Origin: Hyphomonas sp.
GTDB lineage: Bacteria; Pseudomonadota; Alphaproteobacteria; Caulobacterales; Hyphomonadaceae
Assembly (NCBI RefSeq): GCF_016125515.1
Contig: NZ_WGLO01000018.1
Coordinates: 1-64,000 of the forward strand
Length of the DNA stretch: 64,000 bases
Reading direction: 5' to 3'
A program made the position numbers and the translations under genes. The first letter of the stretch is position 1; every line of letters starts with the position of its first letter. Under the pieces are notes generated by a model, which worked only from the letters and a program-made list of their open reading frames with translations, had not been told where the DNA came from and searched no databases. Shown in pieces: positions 39,642-49,296 of this stretch.

Positions 39642-42600
39642 ATGCAGATCACTGAACTTCGCATTGCCGGCTTCAAGTCGTTCGTAGACCCGCAGACCGT
39701 TCCGATCGAGCCCGGACTCACCGGCATTGTCGGACCGAACGGCTGCGGCAAATCCAATCTCCTGGAAGCGCTGCGCTGGGCGATGGGGGCCAATTCCGCC
39801 AAAGCCATGCGAGGCGGCGAGATGGACGACCTGATCTTCTCAGGTGCCCAAGGCCGGCCCGCCCGTGAGACGGCGGAGGTCATCCTCGTCCTCGACAACT
39901 CGAAGCGCACCGCGCCGCCCGAGTTCAACGGCGCCGATGTGCTGGAAATCGAGCGCAAGCTGAAGCGCGGTGCCGGTTCCAGCTACCGGATCAATGGCCG
40001 CACCGTGCGCGGCAAGGATATCCAGCTCCTCTTCGCTGACGCCTCGACCGGTGCAAACTCGCCCGCCCTCGTCCGGCAGGGCCAGATTTCCGAACTCATC
40101 GGCTCGAAGCCGCAGAACCGCCGCCGCATCCTCGAAGAAGCGGCCGGCATCGCGGGCCTTAACAGCCGCCGTCATGAAGCCGAGCTCAAGCTCGACGGCG
40201 CAGAAGCCAACCTCCTGCGGCTGTCGGAAGTCTCGGCCGAAGTCGAGCGCCAGCTCGCCAGCCTCAAGCGCCAGGCCTCCAAGGCCCGCCGATACCGCAA
40301 GCTCTCTGAAGAGATCCAGGCGCTCGACGCCCTCGTCGCGCATCTGCGCTGGGCCGAAGCGCGCCAGACGATGGATATCGCCCGCACCCAGCTCGACACG
40401 CTGAAGCGTCAGGTCGAGGAGCTGTCGCGCGAAGACGCGATGCGCGAAAAGGAGCGGATCGAAGCCGGCGAAGGTCTCGCCCCCTTACGCGACGCCGAAA
40501 TGGAGGCTGCCGCCCGTCTGGGTCAGGCCCGTATTACCCTTGCCAAGCTCGAAACCGAGCGCCGCATCGCCGCTGACGCGCACGCCCGCCTCGAAGCCGA
40601 AGCGCTGCGCCTCGTTGACGACCTCGCCCGCGAAACCGCCGCCCACGTCGAAGCCGCCACCGCGCTGACGCAGGCGAAGGACGAACTTGCCGCCCTTCCC
40701 GAAGAAGACGCCGCGTTGACCGCCCGCCTCGAACAGGACGCCCGTAGCGCGCTCGAAGCCGCCCGCGCGGAGCTGGCCGAGGCAGAACGCGCTGCAGATG
40801 CGGCCCAGCAGAGCTTATCCGAACTGCGCGCCCGCCGCCGCGCGGCAGAAGAGAACGCCGCGGCGCAGTCACGCCGCAAGGAACAGCTGACGGCCGAAAT
40901 CAATCGCCTCAAGACCGAGATGACCGGCCTTGAGGACGCAGGCATCAACCTTTTGCACCTTCGCCAGGCCAAAAATGCCGAAGCCGAGGCCCAGATCGCG
41001 CTCGACGATGCCGAACGCGCGGTGGAGATGGCTGAGGCTGACCTCGCCCGCGCGCGGGTCGCCGAAGGCGAAGCACAGCCTCCCCACGACGCGGCCAACC
41101 ATGCCGTGCGCGCGCTCGAAGCCGAGATCGCGGGTCTTACCCGCCTGATGCGCCGCGCCGACCAGACCTCGGCACCGCCGGTGCTGGACCGCCTGCGCAC
41201 CCGCGACGGTTTCGAAAAAGCGGTCGCAGCTGCGCTAGGCGACGACATCGAAGCGTCGACTGATCGCGGCGCGGCGCTCTACTGGAATGGAGCCACTGCA
41301 ACGACCCAACCGCTGCCGGACGGTGCTGAACCGCTGACGCACTATTTGGAAGCGCCGGGCGAACTGGCCGCGCGCCTTTCACAGTGCGGCCTTGTCAGCC
41401 CTGCCGATGGCGCACGCCTCGCGGCCGGCCTCAATCCGGGCCAGCGCCTTGTGTCGCGCGAAGGACATCTCTGGCGCTGGGACGGTTTCATCCGCACGCC
41501 CGACGCGCCGGTCAGCGCCGCCGCCCGCCTTGAACAGAAAGCCCGGATCGAAACCGCGCAGGCCGAACTGGCAAGCCGCCAGGCGGAACTCGCCGAACTC
41601 GCGGCCCAACTCGAAGCGGCCCGTGCTGCACGCCTCGCGGCTGAGGAAACGCTGCGCCACCTCCGCCTGTTCATTGCGCCCGCCCAGCGTGCGCTGACGG
41701 ATGCCCGCGCTGCCGCCATCGAGGCGACCCAGGCCAACGAGCGTACCCAGCTGAAGCGCGAAGCCGGCACCGAAGCGCTCGCACGCGCCGAAACCGATCT
41801 GGCCGCCATCGCCGAACTTCTGGCCCTCGCCACGCCGGGCGCCGGCGCCGAGGAAGAAGCCGCTCTTGAAGAGGTCTATGGCAAGGCGCGTGAAACGCTC
41901 GCTTCTGCCCGCATCCGCGAAACCGACGCGCGGGGCGAACTTTCAGACTTTCTGCGCGGACGCGAACAGGCCGCTGCCCGCCGAATCGCGCTCGCCCGCG
42001 AAGTCGACGCCTGGACCACGCGCCTCGCGTCAGCCGCAGAGCGCCTGACGCAGGTCACTGAGCGCCGCGCAGACGTGGCCGCCTCGGTCGTCGCCTCCAA
42101 GCAACGGCCCGAGGCCCTGCATGCCGAAATCGAAGGTCTCGCCTCCGAAACCGAACGCCTTGAGCTGGAACGCCAGCAAGCTGCTGATGCCCTCGCCCGC
42201 AAGGACGCCGCCATTCGCGAAGCCGACGCCGCCGCCCGCCGCGCTGCCACCGCCGCTGCAGAGGCCCGTACTCAGCTCGCCGCCTGGTCGGTGAAACTCG
42301 AGAACGCAGAAACCAAGCTCGCCGACTGCATTGAGCATGCGCGCACCAACTTCCAACGCGCGCCCGAAGGCCTGCTCGCCATAGCCGAAGCCGGCCTCGA
42401 TGAAGACGAAATGGGCGCCTTCACGCCCCGCGGAGCCGAAGCGAAGCTCGATGGCCTGCGCCGCGAACGCGACCAGCTTGGCGGCGTGAACATGAACGCC
42501 GAAGAGGAAGCTGCGGAACTCGAATCCCGCCTCGGCGTCCAGATTGCCGAACGCGACGACCTGACCGCCGCCATCGCCAAACTGCGCGAGGGCGTGGAAG

Positions 42601-43103
42601 CCCTGAACGTCGAAGGCCGCCAGCGCCTCGTCGAGGCTTTCGAAACGGTCAACGAGCACTTCAAAGCCCTGTTCACGGCGCTGTTCGCCGGTGGCCAGGC
42701 CGAGCTACGCCTCGTCGACGCCGACGATCCGCTGAATGCCGGCCTCGAAATCTTCGCCCAACCGCCGGGCAAGAAGCTCGGCACGCTGGCGCTGATGTCG
42801 GGCGGTGAGCAGGCCCTGACGGCCTCCGCGCTGATCTTTGCCGTGTTCCTGTCCCGTCCCGCTCCGATCTGCGTGCTGGACGAGGTGGATGCGCCGCTGG
42901 ACGATGCCAACGTCGACCGCTTCTGCAACATGCTGAACGAAATGCGCCTGCGAACTGACACCCGATTCGTCGTGATCACACACAATCCGGTCACGATGAG
43001 CCGGATGGACAGGCTTTTCGGGGTCACGATGCGCGAAAAAGGCGTCTCGAAACTGGTTTCGGTCGACCTTGAAGCCGCCGAGCGGCTTGTTGCGGCGGAG
43101 TAG
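39642..43103 (+). CDS. smc: Chromosome segregation ATPase SMC
   Basis: An 1153-residue SMC protein that compacts and helps segregate chromosomes with ScpA/ScpB. Walker A is GPNGCGKSNLLEALRW (near residue 32). Two long Ala/Glu/Arg-rich coiled coils flank a hinge around residues 505-610 (DRLRTRDGFEKAVAAALGDD). The C-terminal head has the ABC signature LMSGGEQALTASAL and Walker B VLDEVDAPLDDANV. It is the last gene of the dsbA-smc unit. scpA and scpB are not in the window. The antisense frames in this gene arise from its repetitive codons. Confidence 0.97.
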   Translation: MQITELRIAGFKSFVDPQTVPIEPGLTGIVGPNGCGKSNLLEALRWAMGANSAKAMRGGEMDDLIFSGAQGRPARETAEVILVLDNSKRTAPPEFNGADVLEIERKLKRGAGSSYRINGRTVRGKDIQLLFADASTGANSPALVRQGQISELIGSKPQNRRRILEEAAGIAGLNSRRHEAELKLDGAEANLLRLSEVSAEVERQLASLKRQASKARRYRKLSEEIQALDALVAHLRWAEARQTMDIARTQLDTLKRQVEELSREDAMREKERIEAGEGLAPLRDAEMEAAARLGQARITLAKLETERRIAADAHARLEAEALRLVDDLARETAAHVEAATALTQAKDELAALPEEDAALTARLEQDARSALEAARAELAEAERAADAAQQSLSELRARRRAAEENAAAQSRRKEQLTAEINRLKTEMTGLEDAGINLLHLRQAKNAEAEAQIALDDAERAVEMAEADLARARVAEGEAQPPHDAANHAVRALEAEIAGLTRLMRRADQTSAPPVLDRLRTRDGFEKAVAAALGDDIEASTDRGAALYWNGATATTQPLPDGAEPLTHYLEAPGELAARLSQCGLVSPADGARLAAGLNPGQRLVSREGHLWRWDGFIRTPDAPVSAAARLEQKARIETAQAELASRQAELAELAAQLEAARAARLAAEETLRHLRLFIAPAQRALTDARAAAIEATQANERTQLKREAGTEALARAETDLAAIAELLALATPGAGAEEEAALEEVYGKARETLASARIRETDARGELSDFLRGREQAAARRIALAREVDAWTTRLASAAERLTQVTERRADVAASVVASKQRPEALHAEIEGLASETERLELERQQAADALARKDAAIREADAAARRAATAAAEARTQLAAWSVKLENAETKLADCIEHARTNFQRAPEGLLAIAEAGLDEDEMGAFTPRGAEAKLDGLRRERDQLGGVNMNAEEEAAELESRLGVQIAERDDLTAAIAKLREGVEALNVEGRQRLVEAFETVNEHFKALFTALFAGGQAELRLVDADDPLNAGLEIFAQPPGKKLGTLALMSGGEQALTASALIFAVFLSRPAPICVLDEVDAPLDDANVDRFCNMLNEMRLRTDTRFVVITHNPVTMSRMDRLFGVTMREKGVSKLVSVDLEAAERLVAAE

Positions 43104-43162
43104 CGCAGCCGCGCACCCGGTTTATTCAATAATTTCAAGGCGCTCAATCGCCGGGAATTCCG

Positions 43163-43188
43163 TTGACTTGGCAGGGTGGCGCTCATAG
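43163..43188 (+). promoter_or_regulatory. Candidate promoter of the Fo ATP synthase operon
   Basis: TTGACT (43163-43168) followed 12 bp later by GCTCATAG (43181-43188) resembles the alphaproteobacterial TTGaC-N(10-14)-GCTANAWC pattern. It lies in the 146-bp gap between smc and atpI, about 60 bp ahead of the atpI start. Confidence 0.45.
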
Positions 43189-43249
43189 TTTGCGCGAAAT
43201 TTGATGGGGTGGTGTACGTCGTCCCTTTGTCGTTGGCAGGAGCCTTCAG

Positions 43250-43594
43250 ATGTCCGGACCTGATCCATCGGATCTCGGCGACCGGATCGCTAAGGCCCAG
43301 GCCAAACGGGCAGAGAAGGCGAATCGGGCCGAGCGCCAGCGGAAGGAAAGCATCAACAAGCCGGCGAGCATGGCCCTGCGCTACAGCTCGGAACTTGTGG
43401 GCGCTGTCGTCGTTGGGGTCGGCCTGGGACTGCTGATTGACCATTTCGCGAACAGCTCGCCCTGGGGCCTGCTCGTAATGATGGGGTTCGGCATGGCGGC
43501 GGGACTACGAAACCTCATGCGGGCAGCTAAGAAGATGTCCGAAGATGCACAAAAAGCGGCGGAAACGCCCGAACCGACAGACGAGAAGACCTGA
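43250..43594 (+). CDS. atpI: ATP synthase assembly protein AtpI
   Basis: A 114-residue protein with a charged N-terminus and two membrane helices (ELVGAVVVGVGLGLLIDHF and GLLVMMGFGMAAGLRNLM). AtpI helps assemble the c-ring or import Mg2+. A GGAG site precedes the ATG. It opens the Fo operon and overlaps atpB by one base (TGATG). Confidence 0.93.
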   Translation: MSGPDPSDLGDRIAKAQAKRAEKANRAERQRKESINKPASMALRYSSELVGAVVVGVGLGLLIDHFANSSPWGLLVMMGFGMAAGLRNLMRAAKKMSEDAQKAAETPEPTDEKT

Positions 43595-44370
43595 TGAACC
43601 TGCCTTTCCCCGGTTTCCCTCCGATGGTGGCGACCGACCCCATCCACCAGTTCAAGATCTTCTCGCTGCTCGAGTGGAATGCGGCGGGCTACAACCTGTC
43701 CTTCACCAACTCCAGCTTCTGGATGATGGTCTCGACCGGTCTTGTGCTCACCATCTTGGGCCTCGCAGCCTCGCGCGGCGGCCTGATTCCCAACCGCCTG
43801 CAGTCGCTCGGTGAACTGTCCTACGGCTTTATCGCTGATATGGTGCGCTCCACTGCCGGTGAGGAAGGCCTGAGATTCTTCCCGTTCGTCTTCACGCTGT
43901 TCTTCTTCATCCTCGGCGCGAACATCGTTGGCATGTTCCCCTACGCCTTCACCACCACCAGCCACATCGCCGTAACGGGCGCGCTGGCCGTTGTGGTCAT
44001 CCTGATTGTCATCGGCTACGGCATTTACAAGAATGGCCTTGGTTTCTTTGGCCTTTTCGCCCCTCACGGCGTGCCGCTGCCGGTCATGTTCTTCCTGGTG
44101 CCGATCGAGATCATTTCCTTCCTCGCGCGCCCCATCACGCTCGGCATGCGTTTGTTCGCCAACATGCTGGCCGGCCACATCATGCTGAAATTGCTGGCTA
44201 TTTTCGTGGTCATGCTGGCCGGCGCTGGCCTCGCCTGGGCCGCATGGGTGCCCTATGTGCTGCTGATCCCGATCACCGCGCTCGAATTCCTCGTCGCCTT
44301 CCTTCAGGCGTACGTTTTTGCCCTTTTGACCTGCGTTTACCTCAAGGATGCGATCCACCCCTCGCACTGA
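43594..44370 (+). CDS. atpB: ATP synthase Fo subunit a
   Basis: A 258-residue membrane protein with five to six hydrophobic helices that forms the proton half-channels of Fo. The essential arginine is in LGMRLFANMLAGH; the N-terminal FKIFSLLEWNAAGYNLSF and the PYAFTTTSHIAVTGALAV segments fit the family. It is translationally coupled to atpI (one-base overlap). A 121-bp gap with two hairpins separates it from atpE. Confidence 0.97.
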   Translation: MNLPFPGFPPMVATDPIHQFKIFSLLEWNAAGYNLSFTNSSFWMMVSTGLVLTILGLAASRGGLIPNRLQSLGELSYGFIADMVRSTAGEEGLRFFPFVFTLFFFILGANIVGMFPYAFTTTSHIAVTGALAVVVILIVIGYGIYKNGLGFFGLFAPHGVPLPVMFFLVPIEIISFLARPITLGMRLFANMLAGHIMLKLLAIFVVMLAGAGLAWAAWVPYVLLIPITALEFLVAFLQAYVFALLTCVYLKDAIHPSH

Positions 44371-44389
44371 CAGGAGAAACCAACCCGCC

Positions 44390-44437
44390 GGTGCGTCCAA
44401 ACGCACCAAGACTGCCCCTTGACGGTTCCAGCGGAAC
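44390..44437 (+). promoter_or_regulatory. Tandem hairpins between atpB and atpE
   Basis: GGTGCGT-CCAA-ACGCACC (44390-44407) and GTTCC-AGC-GGAAC (44425-44437) are two short perfect stem-loops in the 121-bp gap ahead of atpE. They have no T-tract, so they are unlikely to be terminators. They may protect or process the mRNA so that more c subunit is made than a subunit; this is inference. Confidence 0.4.
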
Positions 44438-44491
44438 ACGCTTCACGGGCCCCACATCAACCGAATTCAAAGATTCCAACAGGAGACTCCC

Positions 44492-44728
44492 ATGGAAGGC
44501 AATATCACCGAAGGTCTGCGGTACGTCGGCGCTGGCCTCGCCACGCTCGGCATGATCGGCGCCGCTATCGGCGTGGGCAACATCTTCGGCTCGTTCCTCG
44601 ACGCCGCGATGCGCAATCCCTCGGCCGCCCCGCAGCAGTCGGGCAACCTCTTCCTCGGTATGGCCCTCGCAGAAGCCCTGGGCCTCTTCGCGTTCGTCAT
44701 CTCGATGCTGATCCTGTTCGCCGCTTAA
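44492..44728 (+). CDS. atpE: ATP synthase Fo subunit c
   Basis: A 78-residue hairpin membrane protein that forms the rotor ring. The Gly-rich first helix (GAGLATLGMIGAAIGVGNIFG) and the polar loop RNPSAAPQQS lead to the second helix with the proton-carrying Glu61 (GMALAEALGLFAFVIS). The residues around the carboxylate fit a proton-driven ring. CAGGAGA lies just before the start. Confidence 0.97.
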   Translation: MEGNITEGLRYVGAGLATLGMIGAAIGVGNIFGSFLDAAMRNPSAAPQQSGNLFLGMALAEALGLFAFVISMLILFAA

Positions 44729-44759
44729 TTCCGGCAACAGGTAAGGAGCTGGGCACGCC

Positions 44760-45320
44760 ATGAGCTTGCTGGCATTTCTCGCAGAAACCGCTGCCCACGG
44801 CGGCGAGCATGGCGAAGGCGTGAAAGCGCCCTTCCCAGCGTTCGATCCGACGTGGTTTGCGTCGCAGCTGTTCTGGCTCGCAATCTTCTTCCTGGGGCTC
44901 TACTTCGCCCTGGCGCGCTTCGTCCTGCCGAAGCTCAGCGACACGCTGGAGAAACGCGCCAACCGGATCGCTGCCGATCTCGACGAAGCCGCCCGGTTGA
45001 ACAACCAGTCGGTCGAAGCGCAGAAGGCTCTCGAACTCCGCCTCGCCCAGGCCCGTGCGAAAGCCCGCGAAACCGGCGACAAGGCGCGTGAGAAAACCGA
45101 AGCGGAACTCGCAACGGAAACCGCACGCGTCGATGCCGATCTCGCCCGCAAGCTTGAAACTGCTGAAGCCCGCATCTCCAAGCTGCGCGCCGATGCGATG
45201 AAGAATGTCGAGCAGATCGCTGTCGATACGGCCGAAGCGATGACCGCCCGGCTCGGCGTCAAGGCATCGAAGGCCGACGTCAAGAAAGCCGTCGCGGCAG
45301 CCTTGGAGAAACGCGGATGA
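44760..45320 (+). CDS. atpX: ATP synthase Fo subunit b'
   Basis: A 186-residue peripheral-stalk subunit. A membrane helix (residues 32-52, FASQLFWLAIFFLGLYFAL) is followed by a long charged coiled coil (DTLEKRANRIAADLDEAA and onward). This is the b'-type copy found in alphaproteobacteria and chloroplasts alongside b. It overlaps atpF by 4 bp (ATGA). Confidence 0.94.
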   Translation: MSLLAFLAETAAHGGEHGEGVKAPFPAFDPTWFASQLFWLAIFFLGLYFALARFVLPKLSDTLEKRANRIAADLDEAARLNNQSVEAQKALELRLAQARAKARETGDKAREKTEAELATETARVDADLARKLETAEARISKLRADAMKNVEQIAVDTAEAMTARLGVKASKADVKKAVAAALEKRG

Positions 45321-45883
45321 CCCTGCGCACGCTCACATCGGCCTTCGCGGCACTCGTCCTCGCGCCTACTGCATTGGCCGCCGAAGGCCAGGACACGCTG
45401 CTGACCCCGTTCACCGACACCGTCACGCACCTCGTGATGATCGGTATCGTGATTTTCTTCGTGATCGTTTGGCGCGCCGGTGCGTTCAAGGCGATCCTTG
45501 GCGGCCTCGACACCCGCGCCGAAGGGATCAAGAAGGAACTGGAAGAAGCGGCCAACCTGCGTGAGCAGGCCGCTGAAGCGCTGGCCCTGGCCGAGCGGCG
45601 TCAGCAGGACGCCGACAAGGAAGCCGAAGCCATCATCGAACAGGCGAAACGCGACGCCAAGACGATGCTGGAAGAGGCCAAGAAAGACCTTACGGACAAG
45701 ATCGCCCGCCGCGAAGCCCAGGCTGTGGCGCGCATCGCCCGCGCTGAAGCCGAAGCCGCTGAAGAAGTCCGCCGCGCCGCTGCGGACGCGGCGACCGAAG
45801 CAGCCCGCCGCGTGATGGCGGACCAGACCGGCGTCGACCAGTTCGAAGCGGCCGCGCGCGAGATCGAAAAAGCGCTAAGCTGA
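45317..45883 (+). CDS. atpF: ATP synthase Fo subunit b
   Basis: A 188-residue second peripheral-stalk subunit. A possible signal-like N-terminus (TLRTLTSAFAALVLAPTALA) precedes the membrane helix LVMIGIVIFFVIVWRAGAF. A long Ala/Glu/Lys-rich coiled coil follows, ending in a dimerisation region (AEAAEEVRRAAADAATEAA). It is the last Fo gene and is followed by a strong terminator. The extra hydrophobic stretch at the N-terminus is longer than in many b subunits. Confidence 0.94.
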   Translation: MTLRTLTSAFAALVLAPTALAAEGQDTLLTPFTDTVTHLVMIGIVIFFVIVWRAGAFKAILGGLDTRAEGIKKELEEAANLREQAAEALALAERRQQDADKEAEAIIEQAKRDAKTMLEEAKKDLTDKIARREAQAVARIARAEAEAAEEVRRAAADAATEAARRVMADQTGVDQFEAAAREIEKALS

Positions 45884-45910
45884 TCGTAACAGGCCTCTGA
45901 CCCAACAAAA

Positions 45911-45940
45911 AAGCCGCCGGAAACCCGGCGGCTTTTTTTT
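45911..45940. terminator. Bidirectional terminator between atpF and the TIR gene
   Basis: AAGCCGCCGG (45911-45920), loop AAAC, then CCGGCGGCTT (45925-45934), with an A-run on the left and eight Ts on the right. It ends the Fo operon rightward and also fits as a terminator for the leftward TIR gene, which stops at 45959. Confidence 0.92.
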
Positions 45941-45958
45941 ATTCCAGCTCTGAAGCCC

Positions 45959-46894
45959 TCAGGAGGGGTCCTCAGCCGTGTCGTCGACGATCTGCGGCTT
46001 GGTGTCATCGATGATCGGATCCGGCTCCAGCACCGTCAGCAGCGCGCGTGGCACGGTTCCAGCCGGACAGGTCGACAACTGCGAATTGGCGATCGCCACA
46101 CTGGACACATTCGGCCGGGCCGCCGGTTGGGTGCGGAACACCCAGGCGAGGAACAACATTGCACCGATCGCGAGGCTCACGGCTGCCATGGTGCCGAACC
46201 CGAGCGCCTCTTCAACGAGGTTGGCGGACGCGACAGCGCCTTCGGACGCGAGCGGGCTCGCGCCATTCTTGCGGCCATTGCCGGGCGCGGCCGGCGGCGG
46301 TCCGGAATTGCCGCGCAGCGAGGCGGCGGCCAGCGCAGCCGCGCCGATGGCTTCGCGCGCCGGTGCCGGCTTGATGCCGAGATCCTTCTCGCGTTTTTTC
46401 TTCGCATCGAGGGCCAGCGGGTCATCCGGGTGGGCGGCCAACCAATCGATCCGCTCGTCCTCATCCTGCGCGCCATAGCCCAGCCAAACCCGCAGGTCGG
46501 TCCGGCCCTGGCGGCGGCCAAGCTCATCGACCATGTCCAGGAAGCCCGGCGGCGTCTTGCGGGACGTCATGCCCTCCAGCGCAAAGCGTTTGTGCTGGCG
46601 GAACGGCTCATACGGGATCGCCTTGTCGAGCGCGGCCTCCACCAGCGCATCGCCGCGCGAATGCCCGACAGCCGAAGCCGCGCGCACCCAGTCGCTCTTC
46701 ACGGCATTTGCCGACCAGAGCACCAGCATCACCTGCGAATTCATCGCATCGCGCGCATCCTTGGCGTCGAAGATCTCGTCTTCCTGCTTCTGGTCGAACC
46801 AGACGCGGAACTTGAGCGACCGCAACCGCCGCGCGACCAGCTTCGCGGTGTCCCGATCCTCAAGGGCGGAGACGAGGAAGATGTCGTAACTCAT
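45959..46894 (-). CDS. TIR-domain protein with a C-terminal membrane anchor (lacks usual catalytic Glu)
   Basis: A 311-residue protein. Residues 1-95 look like a bacterial TIR domain (MSYDIFLVSALEDRDTAKLV, VWFDQKQEDE, VMLVLWSANAVKSDWVRAA). A helical charged linker and a Pro/Gly/Ala-rich segment follow, then a hydrophobic helix at about 233-253 (GFGTMAAVSLAIGAMLFLAW) and a short periplasmic tail. In NAD-cleaving TIR domains the catalytic Glu sits four residues after the conserved Trp (WVRAE type). Here that position, after W69, is Ala73, so NADase activity is doubtful. The start at 46894 is chosen because the TIR fold begins there; the frame to 46963 is unsupported. Confidence 0.82.
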   Translation of the reverse strand: MSYDIFLVSALEDRDTAKLVARRLRSLKFRVWFDQKQEDEIFDAKDARDAMNSQVMLVLWSANAVKSDWVRAASAVGHSRGDALVEAALDKAIPYEPFRQHKRFALEGMTSRKTPPGFLDMVDELGRRQGRTDLRVWLGYGAQDEDERIDWLAAHPDDPLALDAKKKREKDLGIKPAPAREAIGAAALAAASLRGNSGPPPAAPGNGRKNGASPLASEGAVASANLVEEALGFGTMAAVSLAIGAMLFLAWVFRTQPAARPNVSSVAIANSQLSTCPAGTVPRALLTVLEPDPIIDDTKPQIVDDTAEDPS

Positions 46895-47050
46895 GGGCGC
46901 GTGTACCCTTCTGATACGGTTAACCACGGCAGAATACCCCCGCGGTCTGGCCAGGCCAGCCATTTAAGCTGCCAAGCGATTTTTGTGCCTGTTTTTGCAC
47001 TGAGAAAGCGGGTAAGGCGCCGGTTCAGCCAATCCGGAGGTCAAGGCGCC

Positions 47051-48148
<1,098 letters not shown>

Positions 48149-48288
48149 AGTACACCGAACACAATCAAGCCGCAGGCACGGGCACTTTCCTGTTCTGGGC
48201 TTTCCTGGGTCAGATCGGCGCGAACAAGGCACTCACCCCGGACGTGCTCGATGATATCGCTAACCTGTTCGAAACCTGATCCTGTCGA
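48149..48288 (+). other. Gap between ychF and secF with a possible coding remnant
   Basis: No gene is supported. One open frame (ending at 48279) reads like protein for about 30 residues (FLFWAFLGQIGANKALTPD, then VLDDIANLFET) but has no start codon outside ychF. It could be the 3' remnant of a lost gene. Otherwise the gap just separates two convergent genes. Confidence 0.3.
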
Positions 48289-49278
48289 TCAAACGCCCTG
48301 AAAGCCCGGCGTGTCGTCGACGGTCTTCTTGGTCAGGTCCATGCCGAGCGAGAGCACGATCGACGAGGCGATGAAGATCGACGAGTAGGTACCGATCACG
48401 ATGCCCCAGATCAGCGCGAAGCTCATGCCGCGCAGGACCGGGCCGCCGAGGAAGAAGATTGCCAGCAGCGCCAACAGCGTCGTGCCGGAGGTCAGCAAGG
48501 TGCGCGACAGGGTCGAGTTCAGCGACAGGTTAATCACGTCGCGGTCCGCCATCTTCTTGTACTTGCGCCGCTCTTCCCGCACGCGGTCGAACACGACAAC
48601 TGTGTCGTTCATCGAGTAGCCGATGATCGTCAGCAGCGCGGCGATAGTGGTCAGGTTGAATTCAAGCTGCAGCGCGGAGAACACGCCAAGCGTGATGATG
48701 ACGTCATGCGCAAGCGCGGCCACGGCGCCGACCGAAAACTGCCACTCGAACCGGTACCAGATATAGGCCAGCATCAGGATCAGCGCGACCACGAGCGCGG
48801 TGATACCATCCCGGAACAATTCCTTCGACACTTTCGGGCCGACGGTATCGTTTTTCAGAAGATCCGTAGCCGGATCGATGCCCAGCTTCTCGACAAGGTT
48901 GCGCACCACCAGTTCGTTGGTTGCGCCGCTCGCGCGCTCTTCCTTCTCTGCGGCGCTGAGCGCCTGGAATTCCGGGCCCAGCAGGGCTTCCGGCGCTTCG
49001 CCGAATTTCACCACAACGATCTTGCGCGCATCCGTGCCGACCGCGGCGTTGACGTCGGCGCTGAAGGGGATCGCCGCACGCACCGTGCTTTCATTGATGG
49101 TCTCGGTTGCGTTCAGCTCCATGGCGGTGCCGCCGGCGAAGTCGACGCCGAAGTTCAGGCCGCGCGTACCAAGGAAGAAAATCGATGCCGTGAGCATCAA
49201 GAGCGAGAACAGCGTGCCCGCCATGCGCAGGCTCATGAAATTGAGGTGCGTCTCTTTCGGCCAGATCTTCATCAGCAT
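48289..49278 (-). CDS. secF: Protein export protein SecF
   Basis: A 329-residue membrane subunit of SecDF with six helices, using proton flow to pull proteins through SecYEG. The N-terminal helix is followed by the conserved FGVDFAGGTAME, and the C-terminal membrane part has GYSMNDTVVVFDRVREERR with the essential Asp. The gene follows secD by 18 bp. The start may be the ATG at 49278 or the next at 49272. Confidence 0.95.
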   Translation of the reverse strand: MLMKIWPKETHLNFMSLRMAGTLFSLLMLTASIFFLGTRGLNFGVDFAGGTAMELNATETINESTVRAAIPFSADVNAAVGTDARKIVVVKFGEAPEALLGPEFQALSAAEKEERASGATNELVVRNLVEKLGIDPATDLLKNDTVGPKVSKELFRDGITALVVALILMLAYIWYRFEWQFSVGAVAALAHDVIITLGVFSALQLEFNLTTIAALLTIIGYSMNDTVVVFDRVREERRKYKKMADRDVINLSLNSTLSRTLLTSGTTLLALLAIFFLGGPVLRGMSFALIWGIVIGTYSSIFIASSIVLSLGMDLTKKTVDDTPGFQGV

Positions 49279-49296
49279 AGCTGTCTCTCCCCGGTC

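Noticed and set aside
40523-42250. Several minus-strand open frames inside smc (Ala/Ser/Arg-rich)
   Set aside because: They mirror the coiled-coil codons of SMC and have no start signals or family features.
46127-47050. Upstream extension of the ychF frame
   Set aside because: It runs antisense through the TIR gene; ychF begins at 47051 with a normal ribosome-binding site and P-loop position.
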